46,552 nucleotides of DNA, from the NCBI GenBank assembly GCA_003278195.1, contig QCGE01000013.1, positions 1 through 46,552 of the forward strand, read 5' to 3'. The position numbers and the translations under genes were made by a program. Origin of the DNA: Prochlorococcus sp. AG-363-P08. Lineage in GTDB: Bacteria > Cyanobacteriota > Cyanobacteriia > PCC-6307 > Cyanobiaceae. Each line of letters opens with the position of its first letter. The stretch's first letter is position 1. A model generated the notes under the pieces. The model did not search any database and was not told the DNA's origin. It saw only the letters and a list, made by a program, of their open reading frames with translations. Shown here in pieces: positions 37,917 through 46,552 of the stretch.

Positions 37917-37928
37917 TGAGTGACTCCA

Positions 37929-38822
37929 ATGTCTAATCATCCTTCTCCTAAAGAGGCTTTTTCAAGGCAAGTGCTCCCAGGAAAGATCGATTGTTCCTGG
38001 GAGCCTTGGTTTAAATATCAAGATATTCTTCTTGATCGAAGTAATGAGGGCATAGCCAGGGTTGCAATAAATCGTCCGGAAAAAAGGAATGCATTTAGGC
38101 CTAGAACAGTTTCTGAACTTTGTGATGCTTTTACACGTATTAGAGATGACAAGAAGATAGGAGTTGTTTTGTTTACTGGTGTTGGACCAGCAGCAGATGG
38201 TGGGTATGCCTTCTGCTCAGGAGGAGATCAATCTGTACGGGGTGATGGAGGTTATATAGATGACGAGGGCTTGCCACGTTTAAACGTGCTTGACCTTCAG
38301 AGAATCATTAGGAGTCTTCCCAAAGTTGTGATTGCTTTAGTTGCTGGTTATGCGATTGGAGGAGGACAGGTATTGCATTTACTTTGTGACCTCAGCCTTG
38401 CCGCTGAAAATGCAGTTTTTGGACAGACTGGTCCTCGTGTCGGAAGTTTTGATGGTGGGCTTGGGTCAGGATATTTGGCGCGTGTTGTTGGGCAGCGCAA
38501 GGCTCGTGAAATTTGGTTTTTATGTCGTCAATATGGTGCTCAAGAGGCACTAGAAATGGGGCTTGTAAATGATGTAATCCCTCTTGAAGAGCTTGAGAGC
38601 GAGGGTGTGAGATGGGCTAAGGAGATTTTGTGTAATAGTCCAACTGCAATTCGATGCTTGAAAGCTAGCTTTAATGCTGAAACAGATGGGTTAGCCGGAT
38701 TGCAGGAACTCGCTGGTCAGACGACACATTTGTTCTATCGAACTGATGAGGCAATTGAGGGAAAGAATGCTTTCCTTGAGAAAAGAGCTCCTGATTTTTC
38801 GGATTCCGGGTGGTTTCCTTAG
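37929..38822 (+). CDS. menB: 1,4-dihydroxy-2-naphthoyl-CoA synthase
   Basis: A 297-residue crotonase-family enzyme that closes the naphthoquinone ring of the phylloquinone pathway. [13 protein letters not shown], the oxyanion-hole segment [10 protein letters not shown] and the active-site region [32 protein letters not shown] are present. The C-terminal [17 protein letters not shown] matches the MenB tail. The ATG at 37929 is preferred to the GTG at 37920. It follows menD in the same operon. About 50 bases separate it from glgA. Confidence 0.97.
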   Translation: MSNHPSPKEAFSRQVLPGKIDCSWEPWFKYQDILLDRSNEGIARVAINRPEKRNAFRPRTVSELCDAFTRIRDDKKIGVVLFTGVGPAADGGYAFCSGGDQSVRGDGGYIDDEGLPRLNVLDLQRIIRSLPKVVIALVAGYAIGGGQVLHLLCDLSLAAENAVFGQTGPRVGSFDGGLGSGYLARVVGQRKAREIWFLCRQYGAQEALEMGLVNDVIPLEELESEGVRWAKEILCNSPTAIRCLKASFNAETDGLAGLQELAGQTTHLFYRTDEAIEGKNAFLEKRAPDFSDSGWFP

Positions 38823-38872
38823 ATTTTGTTCACTCATGCATTTAGAGTCATCGCCCTATCAGTTGGCTTGAA

Positions 38873-40345
38873 ATGCGCGTGCTTTTTGCGGCTGCGGAAT
38901 GTGCGCCGATGATCAAAGTTGGTGGAATGGGGGACGTAGTTGGCTCATTGCCACCTGCGCTATCTAAGCTTGACCATGATGTACGCCTAATCATCCCTGG
39001 CTATAGCAAGCTATGGCGGTTGCTAAGTATCCCTGACGAGCCTGTCTGGCGTGCTCAGACAATGGGAACAGATTTTGCCGTTTATGAAACCTCGCATCCT
39101 GAGAATGGATTGCCGTTGTATCTGGTTGGTCATCCGGTTTTTGACCCTGAAAGGGTATATGGGGGAGAAGACGAAGATTGGCGGTTTACTTTTTTTGCTA
39201 GTGCCACGGCAGAATTTGCTTGGAATTTTTGGAAGCCGCATGTTCTTCATTGCCATGATTGGCACACAGGCATGATTCCCGTTTGGATGCACCAAGATCC
39301 AGATATAAGCACTGTTTTCACTATTCATAATCTTAAATACAAAGGTCCCTGGCGCTGGAAGTTGGATAGGTTCGCTTGGTGTCCTTGGTATATGAAAGGG
39401 GATCACACAATGGCTGCAGCATTGCTATATGCAGACCGTGTTAATGCTGTTTCTCCTACTTATGCACGAGAAATTTGCACTTCTGAGTATGGCGAAACTT
39501 TAGAGGGGTTACTGAGCTACGTCTCCGGAAAGTTGCGTGGAATGCTTAATGGGATTGATCAAAACAGATGGGACCCTTCTACTGATATTGCATTGGCTGC
39601 AAATTTCAATGCGGAAGATCTTTCTGGCCGTGTGGTTAATAAGCGCGTTCTTCAGAAGCGAATGGGCCTTGATATCAGTAATGAAAAATATCTATTAGGT
39701 ATGGTTAGCCGGTTGGTGGACCAAAAAGGTGTCGATTTACTCCTGCAGGTAGTGAGACGTTTGCTTGCATACACTGACGCTCAGATTGCAATCTTAGGGA
39801 CAGGAGAGAGAACTTTAGAGTCTGCTTTATGGCAAGTTGCTACTGAATACCCTGGTCGGTTTGCAGTATTTCTGACCTATGACGATGAACTCTCTCGTTT
39901 GATTTATGGAGGAACTGATGCTTTCTTGATGCCTAGTAAGTTTGAGCCTTGTGGTATTAGTCAGATGCTCGCAATGCGCTATGGATCAATACCAGTAGTG
40001 AGGAATGTAGGAGGCTTGGTTGATACTGTTACCCCCCATGATCCGGTTAATAAAAAAGGTACTGGCTTTTGCTTTGACAGGTTTGAACCGATTGATTTCT
40101 ACACTGCATTAGTAAGGTCGTGGGAAGCTTTCCGACATAAAGATAGCTGGAGAGATCTTCAAGTAAGAGCAATGTCTAAGGACTTTAGCTGGGAGAAATC
40201 TGCTTCTGAATATGACCAAATGTATAAAGATGTTGTTGGAATAAAAGAGCCTTCTCCTGATGCTGCAATTGTTGAAAAACTTTCTGTTGGTCAGACCGCA
40301 GATCCTTTTTACATGCCTAAGAATGACTCTATCGTCTCCGATTAG
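38873..40345 (+). CDS. glgA: Glycogen synthase (ADP-glucose type)
   Basis: A 490-residue GT5 glycosyltransferase that extends glycogen chains from ADP-glucose. The N-terminal domain begins [20 protein letters not shown] with the ADP-binding KxGG, and contains [12 protein letters not shown]. The C-terminal domain has [28 protein letters not shown] (catalytic Glu) and [10 protein letters not shown]. Length is normal. It works with glgB (7982-10279) from another part of the window. No clear simple terminator follows; the hairpins at 40413-40464 are the nearest candidate. Confidence 0.97.
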   Translation: MRVLFAAAECAPMIKVGGMGDVVGSLPPALSKLDHDVRLIIPGYSKLWRLLSIPDEPVWRAQTMGTDFAVYETSHPENGLPLYLVGHPVFDPERVYGGEDEDWRFTFFASATAEFAWNFWKPHVLHCHDWHTGMIPVWMHQDPDISTVFTIHNLKYKGPWRWKLDRFAWCPWYMKGDHTMAAALLYADRVNAVSPTYAREICTSEYGETLEGLLSYVSGKLRGMLNGIDQNRWDPSTDIALAANFNAEDLSGRVVNKRVLQKRMGLDISNEKYLLGMVSRLVDQKGVDLLLQVVRRLLAYTDAQIAILGTGERTLESALWQVATEYPGRFAVFLTYDDELSRLIYGGTDAFLMPSKFEPCGISQMLAMRYGSIPVVRNVGGLVDTVTPHDPVNKKGTGFCFDRFEPIDFYTALVRSWEAFRHKDSWRDLQVRAMSKDFSWEKSASEYDQMYKDVVGIKEPSPDAAIVEKLSVGQTADPFYMPKNDSIVSD

Positions 40346-40412
40346 ACTTCTTTTTTATGGGGTTGATTAAAAATTAGTTTTTTGTTAATTCATCTTTCTA
40401 AAGATAAACCAC

Positions 40413-40464
40413 AAATCTCTTGTAAGCATCTTAGATTTATTAAAAGAAAATGATTTCTAAGATG
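40413..40464. repeat. Overlapping alternative hairpins upstream of murF
   Basis: Positions 40427-40435 (CATCTTAGA) pair perfectly with 40456-40464 (TCTAAGATG), loop 20 nt, followed on the plus strand by TATTTT and the murF ATG at 40475. A second pairing, 40413-40418 (AAATCT) with 40433-40438 (AGATTT), uses part of the first arm, so the two cannot form together. This may be a weak glgA terminator or a leader switch for murF. Confidence 0.5.
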
Positions 40465-40474
40465 TATTTTCTCT

Positions 40475-41875
40475 ATGACTCTGATTCTTGACGATCTGAA
40501 AAAGATATGGGGCGAGCCTACCCCCAATGACGTCTCTGAGCTTTATCAACCCCTTGGCCAAATTTCAATAGATAGTAGATCTATATTGCGAGGTAACTTT
40601 TTTATTCCTTTAAAAGGTAAAAGTTTTGATGGGCATGAATTTCTTTTGGAAGCGTTTCAATGTGGAGCTCAAGCAACTGTGATAGAAAATAACTCTAAGT
40701 GTGCAATACCTCCAGGATTTTTGCATTGGGTAGTTGAAGATACCCTTGAGGCATATCAACAATTAGCAAGGCTATACCGTTCGACAGTCAATGTGCCTGT
40801 AGTTGCTGTGACTGGCTCTACAGGGAAGACAACTACTCGTGAAATGATTCGTTCAGTCCTTGCGTCTATAGGCTCAGTCAAATCTAGTTCCGAAAATAAT
40901 AATAATGATGTAGGGGTTCCTTTGACTTTAATGAAGGGAACTCGCTCTGATATCGCAATAGTTGTTGAGATGGCTATGCGTGGTTTTGGAGAAATTGAAA
41001 GGCTTTCAGTTTGTGCTCGTCCTGATATTGCAGTAATTACTAATATTGGGAGTGCTCATATAGGTTTATTGGGAAGTAGGGAGAATATAGCGCAAGCTAA
41101 ATGTGAAATTACTTCAGCTTTAAATCCTAAAGGTAGTGTTGTCATTCCAGCAGGGGATGAGTTGTTAGATCGTGCTCTGTCTGCAGTTTGGGAAGGGAAA
41201 GTTATACGTGTTGCTCTTAAGGATGACGAAATCTCCTATGAACTTTCTATGAGCTTATCTCATGAAAATGAGGTAGATCTTTTTGCTAGGTATGACAAAA
41301 GACGAAATCTTTTGGAGTGCGATGGCTATTTGTTTAATTTGCCACTTGAGGGTCGCCATAACGCAAGAAACTTTTTAATAGCTTTGGCTATTGCAAGAGA
41401 ATTCAGGGTGCCATGGGCACTTTTGAAAAATACCCAAGTGAGTCTCCCAACAGGGCGGAGTAGGAGGTTGATTATTGGTGATATGACTATTTTTGATGAG
41501 ACATATAATGCATCCCCTGATGCTGTAATAGCAGCATTAGACCTTTTAGATATGCAACCCGGACGTCACTTTGCGGTTCTTGGGAAAATGTTAGAACTAG
41601 GGAGTCAAAGTAAAAAATATCATCAAATAATTGCAAGGAAAGTTGTTAGGCTTTCTTTGGATGGATTGGTTGTAGTGGCTACTGACATGGAGGCAGATCT
41701 TTTTAGAGAAGTCGTTGAAAAGTCCATTGCTAGATTTGCAATTGTAGATGACCCAATAAAGGCTTTTGATTATTTGAAAGATTGGTTGAAAAGTGGAGAT
41801 TTTTTATTGCTTAAAGGGAGCAGACAGATTGGACTGGAAAAGTTATTGCCTAAGCTAAAGAGTTTTTATGACTAA
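40475..41875 (+). CDS. murF: UDP-MurNAc-tripeptide--D-Ala-D-Ala ligase
   Basis: A 466-residue ATP-dependent Mur ligase adding D-alanyl-D-alanine to the UDP-MurNAc-tripeptide, the last cytoplasmic peptide step of peptidoglycan synthesis. The ATP-binding loop VTGSTGKTTTREMI lies near residue 110. It is followed by EMAMRGFGEIERL, the TNIGSAHIGLLGS motif, GRHNARNFLIALA, and TYNASPDAVIAALDLL in the C-terminal domain. Length is normal. It ends seven bases from the convergent end of glmU, another envelope gene. Confidence 0.96.
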   Translation: MTLILDDLKKIWGEPTPNDVSELYQPLGQISIDSRSILRGNFFIPLKGKSFDGHEFLLEAFQCGAQATVIENNSKCAIPPGFLHWVVEDTLEAYQQLARLYRSTVNVPVVAVTGSTGKTTTREMIRSVLASIGSVKSSSENNNNDVGVPLTLMKGTRSDIAIVVEMAMRGFGEIERLSVCARPDIAVITNIGSAHIGLLGSRENIAQAKCEITSALNPKGSVVIPAGDELLDRALSAVWEGKVIRVALKDDEISYELSMSLSHENEVDLFARYDKRRNLLECDGYLFNLPLEGRHNARNFLIALAIAREFRVPWALLKNTQVSLPTGRSRRLIIGDMTIFDETYNASPDAVIAALDLLDMQPGRHFAVLGKMLELGSQSKKYHQIIARKVVRLSLDGLVVVATDMEADLFREVVEKSIARFAIVDDPIKAFDYLKDWLKSGDFLLLKGSRQIGLEKLLPKLKSFYD

Positions 41876-41882
41876 TTTTGAT

Positions 41883-43226
41883 TTATTTTTTCCAGTTCTC
41901 TTTCAATAGTTGTTTTGATCTACTGATTGCTAAAGCACTATCTGGAACATCTTTTGTAAGTATTGATCCTGCTCCAACAGTAACATTATTGCCTAGATGT
42001 ATGGGGGCTACTAACACTGAATTTGCTCCTGTTTTGCTTTTTTCTCCTATATAGGTTTTATGTTTCTTCTCTCCATCATAATTAGCAGTAATTGTTCCAG
42101 CACCAATATTCACTTTGGATCCAAGGCTTGCATCGCCGATGTAGCTAAGGTGATTAACTTTAGATAACTTCCCAATCCTACTTTTCTTGATCTCTACAAA
42201 ATTTCCAATTCTACAATGCTCTTCTATATATGCATCTGGACGTATGTGTGCAAAAGGTCCAATGCAAACATCATTCTCTACTTTTGACATGCTGATGACA
42301 GAATGTATGACTTTCACTCGTTTGCCTAGGAAAGCATCTTGAAGAATTACCCCTGGACCAATATGGCATTCATCCCCAATTTTACTTTTTCCACGTATAT
42401 GAGTTTGAGGCTCGATAATGACGTCCTTACCTATGTCACAATTTTCGCTAATAGTACAGCTACTAGGGTGAATAAAAGTCACACCTTCATCCATCCAATG
42501 ATTGCGAATTTTTTCTTGTAGTTGTTCTTCGCACTCCGAAAGTTGCTTGCGATTATTTACACCATTAACTTCTTTCGAGTCTTCTACTTCTAGGTGTCTT
42601 GATTTTCCTAACATGGCAATAGTATCGGTAATGTATAGCTCTCCTTGAGCATTATTATCATTTAATTGTGGAAGTATTTCTTTTAAACTTTCCCAGTCAA
42701 AGCAATATATGCCTGAGTTTATAAGAGTATTCTTCTTTTGATCATTATTGCAATCCCGCTCTTCAATTATCTCAGTAACATATCCTTTGTTGTCAGTAAA
42801 GACTCTCCCATATCCTTTTGGATCAACCAGATGAGCTGTTAGCAGGGTCGCTTTTGCGTCGTGGTCACGGTGCTCTTTGATCAGCCTTTCTAAAGTTTTT
42901 GGTGACAATAGGGGTACATCTCCGTTAAGGACTAAAAGCTCTCCTTCAAAGTTTGCAAGGTGACTTTCCAATTGCTTTACAGCATGACCTGTTCCTTTTT
43001 GCGGAGTTTGAAGAACGAATTCCAAGCCTTCTATATCTTTTAAATGTTCCTCTATAAGGTTTGCTTGATGCCCAACAATGACCATCTCGCGATCGGCTTT
43101 TAGGTGATCGCAGCTTTTGAGAACTCTCTCTAATAGTGTTGATTCCCCCAGAGGTTGGAGGACTTTTGGTAGAGAGCTTCTCATCCTTGTACCTTTGCCA
43201 GCGGCTAACACGGCTACGGCGAGCAT
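41883..43226 (-). CDS. glmU: Bifunctional GlcNAc-1-P uridyltransferase / acetyltransferase
   Basis: A 447-residue enzyme making UDP-GlcNAc for peptidoglycan and lipopolysaccharide. The N-terminal uridyltransferase has [20 protein letters not shown], with the GxGTRM and Lys residues, and VLNGDVPLL. The C-terminal half is a left-handed beta helix of hexapeptide repeats (about residues 250-430) with [11 protein letters not shown] and [11 protein letters not shown]. Length is normal. It lies about 45 bases downstream of the methyltransferase gene. Confidence 0.97.
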   Translation of the reverse strand: MLAVAVLAAGKGTRMRSSLPKVLQPLGESTLLERVLKSCDHLKADREMVIVGHQANLIEEHLKDIEGLEFVLQTPQKGTGHAVKQLESHLANFEGELLVLNGDVPLLSPKTLERLIKEHRDHDAKATLLTAHLVDPKGYGRVFTDNKGYVTEIIEERDCNNDQKKNTLINSGIYCFDWESLKEILPQLNDNNAQGELYITDTIAMLGKSRHLEVEDSKEVNGVNNRKQLSECEEQLQEKIRNHWMDEGVTFIHPSSCTISENCDIGKDVIIEPQTHIRGKSKIGDECHIGPGVILQDAFLGKRVKVIHSVISMSKVENDVCIGPFAHIRPDAYIEEHCRIGNFVEIKKSRIGKLSKVNHLSYIGDASLGSKVNIGAGTITANYDGEKKHKTYIGEKSKTGANSVLVAPIHLGNNVTVGAGSILTKDVPDSALAISRSKQLLKENWKK

Positions 43227-43271
43227 TGATAAACAGTCGAACCCGCCGGAATCTACAGGGATTTTATTTTT

Positions 43272-44207
43272 TTAGTCTCGTTCATTTAGGAACCAACGCC
43301 TTTGCCAGGAACTAGTGCTTTCAAGATTGCTTGATTTTTGCTCTTGTAAGCGCCTTTGATGAATCATGAATGTTTTGTCGGTTCCAGTAGGGTCTCTATA
43401 GGGAATTGATGCTCTTGTAAGGAGATGCTCTTCTTCCATTTTGCTTAGGGTCTTCGAGTGAAGATCATCATTAATTAGGTCTTTTTTGTCTTCTCTATAA
43501 ATTGCCACAGTCCCTTGGCTCCATTGCTTCTTTTTTGGGATTTTTGTGGTGATTGATCGCAATTCAAGACCAGCTCTTCGTAAAGTTGCTCTTACAGCCG
43601 CTGCACGGCAGTAAGTCACAATTCGACCATTTGGGGTAAGTCTTTTTGATGTTTCTTGAAGAAACTCTTCGCTCCATAGCTCTGGGCAATGTTTTGGAGA
43701 GAAAGGATCAAGCATTATTAGATGAAAGTCCATTTCAGGAGGGATGCTTCTAAGGCATTGCCTTGCATCTCCTAAGAGAATTTTGCCTTTGCTTTTGCTA
43801 GTTTCCCAGCCATTATTATCTCTAAGAGATTCAAGCTTTTTAAGCACTTCCTTTGTCCATATATCTCTATAAGAAGCAGTTTTGAGGGCTATTGATATTG
43901 GCCTTGGGTCTAGTTCTAACCCCCACCAATTCAATTTTAGAGGCATCTCCTTTTGGAGAGTCTCAAGAATACAAGCTGTGTTATATCCAAGGCCTACACA
44001 AATATCTAGAACTCTCAGTTCATGGATATTTTTAAATGTTTTTAGTTGAGCAGGTCCAAGAAACTTTGTATTTGCTTCAGTTGCAGCACCTTCTAAATCG
44101 TGAAAATCTTCTTTGAAATGATCACTATGAAGACTAAAGCTACCGTCATTTGTTTGATGCCCAGACAGTATCCCTAATGGATGCTTTTTACTTATGTAAA
44201 CGGTCAA
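43272..44207 (-). CDS. MnmC2/MnmD-like (DUF752) methyltransferase
   Basis: A protein of about 311 residues with a Rossmann methyltransferase core. [17 protein letters not shown] is the SAM-binding loop, LGLELD is replaced by WGLELDPRP, and [20 protein letters not shown] matches the signature of the MnmC methyltransferase domain (DUF752), which completes 5-methylaminomethyl-uridine in tRNA wobble positions. The FAD oxidoreductase half of MnmC is absent, as in stand-alone MnmD proteins. The start is uncertain. I use the TTG at 44207, overlapping the aroA end by 20 bases; the longest frame reaches 44270. A tRNA role is inferred from the family. Confidence 0.75.
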   Translation of the reverse strand: MTVYISKKHPLGILSGHQTNDGSFSLHSDHFKEDFHDLEGAATEANTKFLGPAQLKTFKNIHELRVLDICVGLGYNTACILETLQKEMPLKLNWWGLELDPRPISIALKTASYRDIWTKEVLKKLESLRDNNGWETSKSKGKILLGDARQCLRSIPPEMDFHLIMLDPFSPKHCPELWSEEFLQETSKRLTPNGRIVTYCRAAAVRATLRRAGLELRSITTKIPKKKQWSQGTVAIYREDKKDLINDDLHSKTLSKMEEEHLLTRASIPYRDPTGTDKTFMIHQRRLQEQKSSNLESTSSWQRRWFLNERD

Positions 44208-45510
44208 GGTCTTTCCAAAAGTCTGGATAAGAGACAGCAGCAGCTTCGCTCCCTTCGAGCAAAGAATCACCTTTTGCTAGGAGAGCCGCAATTGCAAGGC
44301 TCATAGCAACTCTATGGTCAGTCTCACTATTAAGGGATGCACCATGCAACTGCTTTTTCCCATGAATTATTAGACCATCTGGATTTTCTTCTATGTCGGC
44401 TCCCATTGCTTTTAGCTGTCTAGTCATTACTGCAAGTCGATCAGTTTCTTTGATACGTAATTCACTAGCTCCAGTAATCTTGCTTGTCCCATCACAAAAA
44501 CAAGCTGCAACTGTAAGTATTGGAACTTCGTCAATAAGTCTTGGAATGATTTCAGCGTTAATAATGAATGGCTTTAACTCAGAACTTTTTACTCTTATGT
44601 CCCCAACAGGTTCTCCTGCAACTTCAAATTCATTTATTACTTCAATATTTGCATCCATTTGATTCAGTATTTCTAGGACGCCAGTCCTTGTTGGATTGAG
44701 ACCAATATTCTCAATAGTAAGTTCTGACCCTGGTAAGAGAGCTGCAGCTATCAACCAAAATGCAGCTGAACTAATATCTCCAGGGACAATGACTTTTTGG
44801 CCTTTAAGTATTGCTCCAGGACGAACAATAATATGACGTCCTATCTCTCCTCCTACCTCTAAGTTGGCCCCAAAAGCTCTTAACATTCGCTCACTATGAT
44901 CTCTAGAGTGAGCTGGCTCAATGACAGTAGTTGTACCTTCCGCAGTAAGTGCAGCAAGTAATAAAGCTGATTTGATTTGTGCACTGGCGACAGGTGTACC
45001 TATTACTGCACCACGAAGATTTTGACCATTTATTGCAAGTGGAGCAAAGTCACCATCTGCTTTGCCTGTAATTTCACCTCCCATTAATTTCAGTGGTCGG
45101 CCAACTCTTCTCATTGGACGATTTCTTAGAGAGCTGTCTCCAGAAAGAACAAAGTGTCGATCTTTTCGTCCAACTAGAAGACCCATAAGTAGTCGCATTG
45201 TTGTCCCAGAGTTTCCACAGTCGAGAACATCATCAGGTTCTTTTAGTCCATCAAGGCCTAGTCCTTCTATTTCGACAACCTCACCATTTCTTATAGGGCT
45301 AATCACTACTCCCATTGCCCTTAAGCAATTAGCTGTACTAATAGGGTCTTCTGCAGGAAGGATACCTTCAACTTTTGTTAGGCCTTCAGAAATAGCCCCA
45401 AATAAAAGAGCTCTATGTGAGATCGATTTATCTCCAGGGACTCTTACTTTCCCAACAAGCACACCACCAGAGCAAAGAGTTCGTTTAGATGGTGAGTTGC
45501 TTGTGGCCAC
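44188..45510 (-). CDS. aroA: 3-phosphoshikimate 1-carboxyvinyltransferase (EPSP synthase)
   Basis: A 440-residue enzyme of the shikimate pathway that joins shikimate 3-phosphate and phosphoenolpyruvate. [16 protein letters not shown] near the N-terminus, [29 protein letters not shown], and the C-terminal [12 protein letters not shown] are all present and unaltered at the visible substrate-binding residues. Length is normal. The start is the GTG at 45510, with a TTG one codon earlier. It lies about 75 bases downstream of the UbiD-like gene and overlaps the methyltransferase start. Confidence 0.96.
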   Translation of the reverse strand: MATSNSPSKRTLCSGGVLVGKVRVPGDKSISHRALLFGAISEGLTKVEGILPAEDPISTANCLRAMGVVISPIRNGEVVEIEGLGLDGLKEPDDVLDCGNSGTTMRLLMGLLVGRKDRHFVLSGDSSLRNRPMRRVGRPLKLMGGEITGKADGDFAPLAINGQNLRGAVIGTPVASAQIKSALLLAALTAEGTTTVIEPAHSRDHSERMLRAFGANLEVGGEIGRHIIVRPGAILKGQKVIVPGDISSAAFWLIAAALLPGSELTIENIGLNPTRTGVLEILNQMDANIEVINEFEVAGEPVGDIRVKSSELKPFIINAEIIPRLIDEVPILTVAACFCDGTSKITGASELRIKETDRLAVMTRQLKAMGADIEENPDGLIIHGKKQLHGASLNSETDHRVAMSLAIAALLAKGDSLLEGSEAAAVSYPDFWKDLDRLHK

Positions 45511-45585
45511 CAAGGATAGAAAGCTCGTCTAAGAATGATTGTATGAGTTGAAGTCCCCTAAATGTTCTGATTAATTAATAGTTGA

Positions 45586-46552
45586 TTATTTGATCTTTTG
45601 TTTTTCGTTTATTAGGCGGTCAATTACGTAGCCGAACAATGAAGGGTCAGGATTTGATTCCTTTAGATCATCTAGCCCTAGCTCAGACCAACGTGATTCG
45701 ATTCTTTCTTCTAGTTCAGTAGTTCGAGTAAGGGGTTCACCCCAATCATGATTTTTTTCTGGACCAATTTTGGTTGTTGCATCAATGGCAAGCCTGCCAC
45801 CTAGCCCAATGTGTTCACTTGCAAAATCAAGGCTGTCAAAAGGTGTGTTTTCTATAACGCACAGGTCTCTTTGTGGATCGACCTGTGCAGCTATTGCCCA
45901 GACAACCTGCTTGGGGTCTCTTACGTTTATTTCTTTATCAACGACTACGACAAATTTTGTATAAGTAAATTGAGGTAGGGCGCTCCAAAAGGCCATTGCG
46001 GCTCTTTTTGCTTGGCCTGGATAAGACTTATCTATAGAAATGATTGCAAGTTTGTAACTAAGGGCTTCCATTGGTAAGAAAAAGTCAACTATTTCTGAAA
46101 CTTGCTGTCGCAATATTGGTGTATAAATTCTGTTGAGTGCTATCGCCAGCATTGCCTCTTCCTTAGGAGGGCGACCACTAAAGGTAGTCAGAAAAATAGG
46201 GTTCTTCCTTTTGGTGATGCATTGGAATCTAATTAATGGCGAATTTTCTACGCCTCCATAGAAACCCATATGATCTCCAAAGGGACCGTCAGGCATTTCT
46301 TCTCCAGGTGTGATTGTTCCTTCAAGAACAATTTCACTATGACTAGGGACATATAAATCGATTGTTTTGCATTTTGTGAGGCGTACTCCTTCCCCTGCAT
46401 ATAGTCCTGCGAAAAGCCATTCACTTAATTGAACAGGTATGGGGGTAGCTGCTGCCATTACTAATAAAGGATGGACACCTATGGCAATCGCAATTTCTAA
46501 TTTGCATCCCATTGAGGCTGCTTTCTTTAAATGCCTCGCGCCACCTCTAACA
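45586..46552 (-). CDS. UbiD family decarboxylase, 5' end outside window
   Basis: The C-terminal two-thirds of a UbiD-type decarboxylase, which uses prenylated FMN to remove carboxyl groups from aromatic or unsaturated acids. The frame is open to the right edge, so the Met at 46512 is internal. EIVLEGTITPGEEMPDGPFG and DHMGFYGG are the family core; the conserved Glu/Asp-Gly-Pro-Phe-Gly is present as DGPFG. VVDKEINVRDPKQVVWAIA and ATTKIGPE are typical of the C-terminal half. In cyanobacteria the natural role is often assigned to plastoquinone synthesis (4-hydroxybenzoate derivatives), which is inference here. The N-terminal prFMN-binding part is not visible. Confidence 0.88.
   Translation of the reverse strand, partial: VRGGARHLKKAASMGCKLEIAIAIGVHPLLVMAAATPIPVQLSEWLFAGLYAGEGVRLTKCKTIDLYVPSHSEIVLEGTITPGEEMPDGPFGDHMGFYGGVENSPLIRFQCITKRKNPIFLTTFSGRPPKEEAMLAIALNRIYTPILRQQVSEIVDFFLPMEALSYKLAIISIDKSYPGQAKRAAMAFWSALPQFTYTKFVVVVDKEINVRDPKQVVWAIAAQVDPQRDLCVIENTPFDSLDFASEHIGLGGRLAIDATTKIGPEKNHDWGEPLTRTTELEERIESRWSELGLDDLKESNPDPSLFGYVIDRLINEKQKIK

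Noticed and set aside
1-46552. tRNA, rRNA, CRISPR arrays, insertion sequences, prophage or integron signals
   Set aside because: Gaps between genes were read for cloverleaf-like or repeated spacer patterns and for transposase or integrase frames; none was found by eye.

Overview
The window looks like core chromosome of a marine picocyanobacterium, most likely a Prochlorococcus of low-light type. This is judged from protein character, an AT-rich but not extreme composition (estimated by eye, not computed), tight packing, and a cyanobacterial gene set: ycf51, petE, ndhD, menD/menB, a DUF760 gene, a Nif11 gene, an mntCAB transporter and a candidate Yfr2-type RNA. The strain cannot be fixed from the sequence alone. 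I see no tRNA, rRNA, CRISPR array, insertion sequence, integrase or prophage gene. No gene-free stretch exceeds 300 bases; the longest gaps are about 190 to 240 bases.

Layout. Positions 1-5300 hold a DUF2214 membrane protein cut by the left edge, hisIE (minus), a QueD-like gene and hupE (plus), clpB (minus), a structured intergenic region that probably encodes a Yfr2-family ncRNA, and an orphan Nif11 gene. Positions 5330-13200 are a long minus-strand run, in transcription order ycf51, a DUF4332-like gene, a small secreted protein, an S15/CocE hydrolase, glgB, hemE, an SDR-type epimerase/reductase and petE, closed by a strong terminator beside a perfect 19-bp palindrome. Positions 13266-20040 are plus strand: tamB, a truncated ROK-kinase relic, proA, folB and a small lipase-like hydrolase. 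Positions 20033-29547 are minus strand, in transcription order an RGG-rich protein, trpS, thrS, glk, thrB, ndhD and an M3 oligopeptidase. Positions 29783-35108 are plus strand: a DUF697 protein with a degenerate GTPase domain, mntCAB for manganese uptake, and a DUF4336 gene. DUF760 and lepB follow on the minus strand. Positions 36057-41875 are plus strand: menD, menB, glgA and murF. Positions 41883-46552 are minus strand, in transcription order a UbiD-family gene cut by the right edge, aroA, an MnmC2/MnmD-like methyltransferase and glmU.

How the genes work together. Most serve autotrophic housekeeping: glycogen synthesis and sugar phosphorylation (glgA, glgB, glk), phylloquinone for photosystem I (menD, menB), electron transport (petE, ndhD), haem and chlorophyll precursors (hemE), envelope building (murF, glmU, tamB, lepB), amino acids (hisIE, proA, thrB, aroA), aminoacyl-tRNA supply (thrS, trpS), folate (folB), and manganese and probably nickel or cobalt uptake (mntCAB, hupE).

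I did not find a clear new multi-gene system. The best second looks are the candidate ncRNA at 4885-4968, two decayed enzyme domains kept as open frames (the ROK relic and the pseudo-GTPase), the QueD-like protein with an altered zinc motif, the RGG protein beside trpS, and several hairpins around petE, glgB and murF.
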